From: Populus alba
Taxonomy: Eukaryota; Streptophyta; Magnoliopsida; Malpighiales; Salicaceae
DNA: 64,000 bases
NCBI RefSeq assembly: GCF_005239225.2
Contig: NC_133295.1
Coordinates: 12,896,001 to 12,960,000 of the forward strand
Direction: 5' to 3'
Position 1 is the stretch's first letter; each line of letters opens with the position of its first letter. Positions 55,501 to 64,000 of the stretch are shown piece after piece. The notes beneath the pieces are model-generated. The model saw only the letters and a list, made by a program, of their open reading frames with translations. It ran no database searches and was not told the origin of the DNA. The translations under genes were made by a program, and so were the position numbers.

Positions 55501-56933
55501 ACTATAGAAATAGTGAATTTAAGTTGTAATTAAGAAAGAAATGGGATAATTTTGAAGAATGAACTTGTAACTAAGGATGAAGAACTAGAGGGATGAGGTT
55601 TTGATTGTTTTATGTTTAAGAAATGATGTTCCTCATCTTATTTGAAGTATTCAAAGTATGAACAAGTGAAGAAACATCATAAGAGTGTGAAAGGAAGAAA
55701 TAAATAAATGGTATGAATAGTTCATGGAAGAATTCTTCAAGTGAGTTAAAAGAAAAAAAATTGATTAATACTAGATGTTGAAAATGAGGTGACAAATGAA
55801 TGAAACTTTTGGTGCAAAACTAAATTAAATAAAAGATATTACATGCTTCAAATTTAGGCATGTAGAAGAAATATTAATGGATTTATAATGTAATGCAATT
55901 TGATTGATTAAGGAGTTGTTTCGGGAGAAAGGCATCAGGCAGAAGGAGTTGGGCCATCACGAGCAAACGATAGGTAATTCATCACTTTCATTTAAAATTC
56001 AAAGTTTCATTATTAGTTATGAGTTGTTTTATGACATATTGATATGGAAAAAGCAGTAGAAGAAACTTGTTTGTATTATAATAGAGATGTTGGGTAATTC
56101 GTATGGAATTACTGATTTGATTGACTATTAAAAGAGAATAGCCCGATTTGGAGTAATTCATATGGAATTACCAGATATTTGTTGGCTATCGAGGAGGGTT
56201 AGCCGGATTTGAGGTAAAATGTGAATTACTGAATTGAAAATTAAGTAATGAGTGTTGGTTGCTGAAGTCCTATAAGTATATGATTGATAAATTATGAATG
56301 AGTTATTGATGTTGAAACGTGGTAAGTTAGTGATGAAAAATGATTTAATATATTTTGAAGACCTGTGAACATAATAATTTTACCATTCTTAATGTATTAT
56401 ATTCTTTATTTATTATTAGTGTTAAATATGAGCTTTTGTGTTTAAATCTTTTTCTTCTGAGATGTAATATATTTTGTCTTATATGTAGTTTGTATTATAT
56501 GTAGATTTTAATAAATGTATTCTAAAGATAATTGTTTTTGGTATTTACACATTTAAAAAGTATAAAGTAAAGAACAAGCATTAGAAAACTATTAAAAAAG
56601 AAGCTTAGTAATCATAATTATGCATGTTTAAATGATGGATGTATGTTAAAGTAAATAATTATTTCAATATGAATCCTTTGAGTTTATATTTGTGTTAACT
56701 TAGTTTATGTTTTATTATAAGAGAATATAATTGTTATGTTTTATTTGTTGATGATGTAAGGTTGAGAAAGCACAATAAAGTATTGTTATGTGAAATATTG
56801 TATGATGAGATTTGATATAATCCAGGAAGGTTGGATCGAAGTGGAAGATTGAGCATTGTGATTAAAGAAGTCTAGTCGATAACATTGTATTATAAAAAAA
56901 TAGAAAATTTTACTAAATTTTCTGTAGGAAATT

Positions 56934-56974
<41 letters not shown>

Positions 56975-57059
56975 CCTGAATGTTTCTGGTTTTAAAAGGT
57001 AATGTTGATGTAATAGCTATTACTTTGATGATATAATTTTGAGAGTGTCACATTCTTCA
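52506..57059. other. 4.5 kb AT-rich intergenic DNA with small repeats
   Basis: No gene is supported. Contents seen: TA microsatellites at about 53995-54012 and 56936-56970; a stretch at 54230-54300 ('agaaagggaatgaaattaaac..tgatgag') that also occurs in the ankyrin gene intron at 48865-48900, a likely duplication remnant; a GCTGCT-rich patch at 54670-54840; and a two-unit repeat at about 56095-56235 ('gtaattc.tatggaattac...tagcc.gattt'). The 55080-55300 part ('gtggccggccatagg', purine-rich) resembles LTR-type non-coding DNA. Confidence 0.4.
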
Positions 57060-58225
57060 ATTTAGTCCCTCTATTTACGTGTCTTTTCCAGTTTGGTCCT
57101 TGGTTTTGGATTTATTCAATCAAGTTTCTAATTGACCATCAAACTTTAATAATTATGTACTTAAGCCCTTGATTTGACCAAATCTACTCTTAAAAATTGT
57201 GATTTGACTCTTGAATTTAATTTATTCTAATTAAAGCTTAAATTGACTTAAAAATCAATTTTCTTGCAATGAAACTCTCTATAAATTTAATTAATCATTC
57301 AATAAAATTTAATTGAGTCCATAAACATATGACTTTGAACTATCAAAGAACCAATTCAACCCAAAAGCTTAAGCTGTTAGGTGAGGCCCCAAGATATGAT
57401 TTATATTATTCTCTAACATGAACTTTTCTATCTCAAATTGAATTTTCTTTGTCAATAGAGCTCTTATTAGTCAAAAATATATTGTCAAAATTTATATTTT
57501 TGTATTTTTGAACCTCCTTAACCAATTTTTAGCCATTTTCTAGGTACTCCGACATGCTCTTCTCATTGCTTTTTTTTTTTTTTTGAATATTTTTTTGTAT
57601 TTTTTCCTTTTTTTTATGCGGGGACCAAAAATGGATAATAACAATTGTGATTACTGTTAATACTATTGTTATTGTTATTGTTATTATTATTATTATATAT
57701 TAGCCTTGTTAGCATTATTACTACCCATTATCATAAGTATTGTTGTTATCTATTTTTGGGTTCCCACACAAAAATGAAAAAAAATACAAAAAAAATATAT
57801 ATAAAAAATAAAATGAAAAAAATAAATTAAAAAATGGCCAAAATTGGTTGAAGAGGTTCAAAAATGCAAAAGGTTAAAAATTTGATAGTTTATCGTTAAT
57901 GATGAGAGTCCTGTTGACAAAGAAAATTCAATTTTTGAAAAATATATTCAAAATCAGATGTTTATAGACTCAATTAAATTTTATCTAAGGCTTAATTGAA
58001 TTTATGAAGGGTTTGATTGCAATAAAAATTGATTTTTAAGTCAATTTAGGCCTTTATTGGAAGAAATTAAAGTTATGGGGTCTAATTATAATTTTAAGGA
58101 GTTGATTTGGTCAAATTAGGAGCTTAATTGCATAATTATTAAAGTTTGATGGCCAATTATAATTTATCCGGGGGCTTGATTACAAAATTATAAAAAACAT
58201 CCAAGGACCAAATCATAAATATCAT
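57060..58225. repeat. 1.17-kb imperfect inverted repeat (foldback)
   Basis: The left arm, about 57060-57655, is matched in reverse complement by about 57750-58225. Shared blocks include 'tttggtccttgg', 'accatcaaactttaataatt', 'tttgaccaaatc', 'ttgacttaaaaatcaattt', 'tgaattttctttgtcaa' and 'gtatttttgaacctc'. The left arm has an extra segment of about 90 bp (near 57340-57435). The loop is an ATT microsatellite. No coding capacity is seen. Confidence 0.85.
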
Positions 58226-59159
58226 TTAAAATTGCAAAAACGGTGTCGTTGCCTTGAAACACTATTCACTGCCTTCTTCCAGCCGTTTCAGCAGTAAAGG
58301 CCGAGAGACGTTTTCTTGCAGCAACAGTGCCAATTTTCTTCAATTATGGGGCATGTGTCACGGCTGTCATCCCTCTGCAAACCGTTACCAAGCCAGCCGT
58401 TACCAGCACAAAGCCTTCTCTGACCTATAAAAGCAGCAGAAGTAGACTGAACCGAGGGGGAGGGAAAAAGCAAGGAGACAGCAGAAAAAGAAAACAGGGG
58501 GGAAAGAGAGGAAAACAGGGAGAATAAAAGTAGAGGGAGACCTGAGGAAGAGGGGCAACAGACGGGGAAAGAAAAGAAAAGGGGAGAGCAGGAGAAGCAG
58601 AAGAACCAGAGGGGGAAAACGGAGGAGAAAAGGACAGAAAAAGCGGAACGTAAGGGGAAAAAACAGAGATGAGCTGGGAAGAGAGGAGACAGAGAGTGAG
58701 CAGAATATGAGATAAAGTAAAGAGCAGTAAAAAAGAAAAAAAACAGAGAAGAGTAACAGAAGAGAGCAAAGGGGCGACAGAGCAGAACAAGAGAAGAACT
58801 AAGAAAAGAAAAGAGAGAATGAGAGAACCAGACGCAGAGAGAGGAGAAGGGAAGGACACGAGGAGAAGACAGAACCGAAGGGAAGCCAGACGCAGGGAGT
58901 GGCATCAAAGCTTCTTCCCAGAATCCCAGCAACAAGCTTAGGAGGGATTTCTCCCAGCATCGGCTGTGAAGCAGGTAAGCTTTTCATTCCTTCTCCTTCT
59001 GTTTATAATTTGCACAAACACTGTGAAGGTGCAATTTAATTTCATTTTGGTTGTAGCAGGCGTGCTTGAATTGTTCACTCATGCTTGGGTCAGTGACCCG
59101 GCTAGGCCTGCTGGGTCCAACCCGAAAAAAAAAATTAAAAACATTCTTTTAAAAAATAT
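58226..59159 (+). other. TATA box followed by 0.45-kb purine-rich tract
   Basis: CTATAAAAGC at about 58427 is followed by an almost pyrimidine-free run of AGAG/GGAAA to about 58890, then 'gcaggtaagctttt' at 58974, a good donor-like site. This resembles the transcribed leader of a gene or LTR retrotransposon. No downstream ORF is found before the copia element. The long minus-strand ORFs (58288-58935) are shadows of the purine tract. Confidence 0.4.
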
Positions 59160-61766
59160 ATGTGATCTTCTGCAAATTTTTTATTGCATTTTAATCAATA
59201 CCTATTATAGAATAGGATTCTAATATAAGATGTTGTAATCATTACAGTTACTCATGTATCTATTAGAATAGGATTCTAATATAAGATGTTGTAATCATTA
59301 TAGTTACTGCAGTGTTCTACTGTCTCTATATAAATAGGAAGGTTGGCTAAGGCACAACCCAACACATTCTATTATTCTCAACTTGGTATCAGAGCATTAA
59401 AACCATAAAATAAATTAAACCTAATTTTCTCATAACACTCCCAACCTCCCTTTTTCAATGGAACAGCCACCATATACATCTTCAAATTCTGCAGCACCAG
59501 CAGTCCAGCTTTCTTCTTCTCCAACAGTGCAACCCTCTTCTCTTGCAGCGCCTCCTCTGCTTTCCTCTACTACGTCACCGCCTGGATTCTCCTCTGCCAT
59601 GGCTGGTGAACGCCTCCTCTTGCAGCCCATGTTTGCTGCCTCTACTGCCGCAAGCATTATCTCTCTTTCTCACACTCATCAAGTCATCTCCCTCAAATTA
59701 ACAAACACCAATTATTTATATTGGCGTATGCAAATGCTACCTTATCTCCTAGGCCAAGGAGTTTTTGGTTTTGTTGATGGCTCCAACACATGTTCTTGCC
59801 CATGATGGTATCTCTCTTCAGGTAAATCCGCCTTTTTCAAACCTGGAAACAACAGGACCAACTCATTCTAAGTGCTCTTCTTTCCTCCCTATCTATGGAA
59901 GTTTTGCATCTTGTTGTTGGTTGTCAAAGTTCTTGTTCAGCTTGGGGCACTCTTGAGCGAGCTCTCGCTTCCACCTCCAACTCTCGTATTATGCAACTTC
60001 ACGGCTCTCTTCAGGATCTTCGACAGGGTGATGAATCAGTAACTCAATTTATGCAAAAAGCGAAGGCCTTATTTGATGAATTGGCCGCTGCTGGTCGGCC
60101 AGTTTCACTTGAAGATTTCAATTTATATGTGTTTCGTGGTCTTCGGGGAGAGTTTAAAGATTTAGTTACCAGTCTTATTACCAAGGCTGAACCTTTATCA
60201 TATGCAGATCTTCACAGCCATCTCCTCACACATGAATTTCTTCACAAATCTTCTGCTTCCATACATGCTCCTCTGCTGCCCACACCCAACATTCCATCTT
60301 CTGCTCTTGTTGCACAGCACCAGACTTTTGGCAATTTTGGTCGTAGTAGGGGCCGCTTCAATGGTGGCTGGCGTCCCAACCAGTCCAACAGCAGAGGCAA
60401 CCAATTTGCTGGCTCTAGACCTGATCACCGTAGCTTCCAAAACTCCTCCTTCGGTGACAATAGGCAAGGCTCTTGGCAGCGTAATAGGGGGCAGAATCCA
60501 CGCTGTCAACTGTGTCAAAATTTCGGCCATACAGCTCCCCATTTCCCTCAATTCCAACAACGAGGCTATGGCCAACAACCTACTGCCAACCTGGTGCAGC
60601 GCAATCTCTCCTCAACCGGTTCTGTTGATTGGTTTCCAGATACCGGTGCCAATCAACACGTCACACCTGATCTTGCCACCTTGACCGCTTCAGAACCGTA
60701 CCTTGGTAATGATAATTTGCATGTTGGTGATGGTAAGGGCCTTCCTATATCTCATCTTGGTCATATAAAAATATATACACCACATCGTTCTTTCACCTTA
60801 TCTAATGTTCTTCATGTTCCTGCAATCACAAAACCTCTGCTCTCTATTCAGAAATTTTGTCTTGATAATAATGTTTATTTTGAATTTCACCTTCGTGTGT
60901 TTTATGTCAAGGATTTTAACACCCATGAAGTCCTTCTCTCAGGTCAGAGTAAAGATGGTCTCTATGCCCTGACCAAGTCTTCCGTCACGTCAGTTTCTCA
61001 AGCCTATTGGTCTCCCTGCACTTTTGCCTCTGCCGATTTATGGCATCGTCGACTAGGTCATCCTACTTCATGTATCTTTCAATTGTTAATCTTGAAAAAT
61101 AAGATTATTTGTAACAACAAACGTCTTAATTTTCAATGTCAAAGTTGTCCTTTAGGAAAATCATCGCGTTTGTCTTTAGGACCTACTGGTCATAAAACTT
61201 CTGCTCCACTTGAATTAATTTTTAGTGATGTATGGGGCCCTGCTCCTCTTTTTTCTTCAGATGGCTATCGTTATTTTGTTATCTTTGTTGATGCTTATAC
61301 TAAATATGTATGGTATTATCCTCTAGTTGCCAAGTCTGATGTTTACTCTGTTTTTCATCAATTTCAAACTCTTGTCGAACGTCAATTTTCCTTAAAAATA
61401 AAATCTGTTCAAACTGATTGGGGTGGTGAATACTGAAAACTATCCATATTTTTTCAGACCATTGGTATTCATCATCGTCTGATTTGTCCCCACACTCATG
61501 AACAAAATGGAACAGTAGAGCGTCGTCATAGGCATATTGTGGAAACAGGTCTTACTCTTTTAGGGCAATGTAAAACACCTTTTCGATTATGGAATTATGC
61601 TTTTGAAACCTCTGTTTATCTTATAAATCGCATACCTACTCTTATCCTTGCCCATCGCTCTCCGTTTGATTGTTTATTTCAACGGTCTCCTGATTATCAT
61701 TTTTTGCGTACCTTTGGGTGTCTTTGTTTTCCTTTTCTGCGTCCATATAATAATCATATTCTATAA
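59160..61766 (+). mobile_element. Ty1/copia retrotransposon, 3'-truncated
   Basis: The 5' LTR ends at about 59380 and contains TATATAAATA at 59327-59336 and a 56-bp duplication (59209 and 59265). The primer site TTGGTATCAGAGC at 59383 matches initiator tRNA-Met. Gag and the start of pol follow (59458-61766). The element stops within the integrase C-terminal region. Reverse transcriptase, RNase H and the 3' LTR are absent. The LTR start is uncertain. Confidence 0.85.
59458..61766 (+). pseudogene. Copia gag-pol fragment: gag, protease, integrase
   Basis: Gag starts at 59458 (MEQPPY) with a Ser/Pro-rich head and the NTNYLYWRMQMLPYL block. Frame changes fall between about 59780 and 59900. The 59895-61436 frame then holds the rest of gag (LYVFRGLRGEFKDL), a zinc knuckle lacking its last Cys (CQLCQNFGHTAPHF), protease (WFPDTGANQHVT), the gag-pre-integrase zinc site (LWHRRLGHP...CQSCPLGK) and integrase core residues D (FSDVWGP) and D (QTDWGGEY). 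A TGA at 61434-61436 interrupts it. The same frame resumes with EQNGTVERRH, the Glu of the DDE triad, and ends near 61766. Confidence 0.88.
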
Positions 61767-62299
61767 TACTGGTTTGTATTTTTATACTGTAAAGATACAA
61801 ATCCGGTATTAAAATACCCGGTTTTTGTCAAGACGTTAATTTTTTTTTTTAAAAAATAAAAAATAAAAAATGTTTTGTTTTCATACATATGGCCAAGTCT
61901 CTCAAAAATAAAAGAAAAAAAATCATATTGTATTTTCATATAACAAAGAAAATTTCAAAAATATGTATTAGCATGCATTTTGGCTTTAATAACCAGTTTA
62001 TTAAAGTCACGAGAACTAGGCCAATATTTCAAAAATTCTAAAAAAAACTTATTTTGTTTTCTTCTAAAAAAAACAGTCATAAATTATTTTCTTAAGATGG
62101 ATTGTTATGTAAACTCATGCTACCATATCGCTATAAAGTGTGTAAATGGAATGTAATAATATTGCCCCACGTCTAGTCAAACTGCTTCAGGATTCAAGAT
62201 TAGTATGACAGTCAAAAAATATTGTGCTTGCCTGTGAATTATGTGAATGATAAGTATGCATAGCTGGAAGGTAAAAGTGAAAAGTCTAAAAAAGTGTAC
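61767..62299. other. AT-rich stretch between copia and ankyrin gene
   Basis: The PGG exon expected downstream of the ankyrin exons at 62300-62854 is not visible here. The sequence from 61767 is unlike copia pol. The break may be a deletion junction. Confidence 0.4.
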
Positions 62300-63832
62300 C
62301 TCAAACCAGAGTAACTCTTCCTGTAATAGGAATGCAGGACCTTCCATCTTCTCATCAGACACAACATCCTTCGATTTCTTTCCGACGTTGTGTAGAATGG
62401 AATTCCCATCATTATCAATCTTCCTTCCCAGCCTCTTCATAGGCACTTCCATTCGTGTCACAAGCTTAAAAAATCTTCAGTTGGCGGTATTTGATTGCTA
62501 CATGCAGTACATTTCTCCCTTCATCATCAATGTGTTCGACTGCCTGGGGATATGCTTTGAGTATTTCCTCAACAATCTCCACACAGCCTGACTTTGTAGC
62601 CAAAATCAAAGGAGTTTCTGCACGACTCTCCATTTGGTCTGGAATTGTATTATACAAATGTACTTCTTGCCGTTCTTGGCCTCCCTTTTCTCCATACTTG
62701 TGAATTTTAGGCTTCATCACGTCGATGCCAGAAGAAATACACTCCCAGGAGGTATCTTTTCTGACTAAAAACTTGGCAAGCTCCACAGCTGATCTATGCA
62801 GTTGTTTTTGCTTTTGAACCTTTTTCCTCCATGCTGAACTTCCACAAGATTTAGCTTTCAAGGAAATGAGTTAATTGGAAATTGTTTGTTGCGTATAAAT
62901 TCTGTCATGTGAGGATGAGTTTATTATGCAGAGACAAGGCAAGTTACATGATTGTTAAGAGGATTGACAGAAAAAGAAAGGAAACTATAATACAAAATCC
63001 AAGAATTTATAGATGAGAAGTGCAATAATCATACTTCGATACCTAACTTAATGAATCCATCTTCAGGCTCTTGTTTAAAAACTGATGGGTTGCATGATAA
63101 AATCTGAAGACCAGTCATACCATCACCATCTCTTTGACCAATTAAATGTTCGTACTTCGATGCAATTTGGTAAGCCAAATCTATAGTCCAACGTAAGTAA
63201 AACGATTCAGCATCAGAATATCAACTTCATATGTTGAAACAAAATTGACTTGCAGATGGGGGGAAGAAATGAATTTATAATTGACAATGCTTACCAAAAT
63301 GCAGAGAAAGAATGGCCATGTGAAGGATAGTGGTTTTATCACTTCTCTGTACATAGAATTGCAAACCATATTCATCATATCCAGAGACTCTAGCAGCAAG
63401 AAAGTCGAACATATCAGTTTTTCCATACCGGGCCGCACGAAAGAGAGCCGTCTCTCCATTGTGGTTGCGCATGCCTAACAATCCAGGGGCTTTCTTCAGA
63501 AGTTTACGTGCAATAGCTACAGTATGGTTGCTTGTGGCAGTCTCATGGAGGATTGTGTTTCCTACACCATTTTGGCGAGTCAACTTGTCGAGATGATGAT
63601 CAGGCAACTCATCTAGTAATTGTTCTACCAAGGATGCTTCTTTGGCATATGTAGCCATGTGAAGTACTGTATCGTCGGTTACTGTTATTACGTGCAATGC
63701 ATGATCCTGAAGCTTTAGGCAGAGATCTGCAACGCTCTTCGTGTTTCCTTTCATGAGAGCACAGTACAAGTCTCCGTTTATTTTCTGTTTAGGATCGATT
63801 TCAGTAGTACGGGAAGGCATAAAGGGCTGCAT
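62300..63832 (-). pseudogene. Ankyrin-repeat gene (PGG family), one frameshift, 3' exon not seen
   Basis: Exons are 63832-63295, 63180-63043 and 62854-62300, joined by GT-AG introns in phase 1, both checked by frame. Exon 1 begins near MQPFMPSRTTE (an upstream in-frame ATG at 63916 gives an unlikely hydrophobic extension) and has ankyrin units DTVLHMATYAKE, GNTILHETATSNH and GETALFRAARYGK. Exon 3 holds a basic coiled region, ETPLILATKSGC, GRNVLHVAIKYRQ and GNSILHNVG, ending at ELLWFE before GTAC, the usual junction to the PGG exon. A six-base A run at 62468-62473 (one base too long) shifts the frame after KYRQLKIF. No PGG exon lies in the 900 bp downstream before the copia element. It is a tandem paralogue of the 47.1-50.4 kb gene on the same strand. 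Confidence 0.8.
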
Positions 63833-64000
63833 GAAGAAGAGAGTGGTTACTTTTTTCCTTGAAACCAAAAAAAATAAAAAACGAAGAAAATTTGCTATTC
63901 CAATCCTCAACAACAACCTTCTCCTTTATATCAGAATTCTGCTATCTTGAAGATTACGTAGATATTCCCTATTGGAGTACCTGCAGACGAATGGAGAGCA
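63833..64000. other. Upstream flank of the second ankyrin gene
   Basis: Probable leader or promoter of the minus-strand gene. No TATA box is obvious before the window ends. Confidence 0.3.

Noticed and set aside
58288..58935. 215- and 144-codon minus-strand ORFs rich in Ser/Leu/Phe/Pro
   Set aside because: They are shadows of the purine-rich plus strand, where stop codons are rare on the pyrimidine strand.

Overview
This is nuclear DNA of a flowering plant, most probably a woody eudicot close to poplar (Salicaceae). The evidence is one intact intron-containing mitochondrial-protein gene, plant-type tRNA-Gly/snoRNA dicistronic units, ankyrin-PGG genes of a type expanded in plants, Ty1/copia, Ty3 and CACTA elements, and a very long 147-bp satellite. 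The poplar assignment rests on my recollection of repeat families and was not searched. The window is mostly repeats. Two 500-N blocks (14098-14597 and 38986-39485) mark scaffold gaps, and the sequence beside them is rich in small indels.

Layout. 1-7.3 kb: AT-rich, repeat-laden DNA with a GGTTYGG-type tandem repeat, one small minus-strand gene with a good TATA box (2015-2245), and two tRNA-Gly(GCC) genes, each followed by a C/D-box snoRNA in the arrangement of the plant tRNA-Gly-snoR43 transcription units. 7.35-11.28 kb: a complete two-exon gamma-carbonic-anhydrase-like gene of mitochondrial complex I, with paired Site II promoter motifs. 11.4-14.1 kb: small tandem repeats and a long TA palindrome.

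14.6-43.2 kb: a 147-bp satellite in three blocks (about 20, 73 and 25 monomers; the last is inverted). A Ty3-type LTR retrotransposon (17542-26268, minus strand) interrupts it. This element keeps gag, protease and both ends of integrase but lacks reverse transcriptase, RNase H and the integrase core, and carries an extra unrecognised ORF. A second satellite-to-LTR junction at 33.9-39.0 kb repeats the order of 14.6-19.0 kb, which is either a roughly 19-kb tandem duplication or an assembly overlap.

43.2-64 kb: a decayed CACTA transposase; a frameshifted ankyrin-PGG gene (47.1-50.4 kb); a copia element reduced to LTRs, gag and the RNase H end; a 1.17-kb inverted repeat; a 3'-truncated copia element (59.2-61.8 kb); and a second ankyrin gene (62.3-63.8 kb) with one frameshift and no PGG exon in view.

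The only protein gene that looks fully functional is the complex I subunit gene. The second tRNA-Gly/snoRNA unit also looks intact. The strongest leads are the tRNA-snoRNA duplication with one decaying copy, the organisation of the satellite (dyads, higher-order repeats, open frames on both strands), and the reduced Ty3 element with its accessory ORF.
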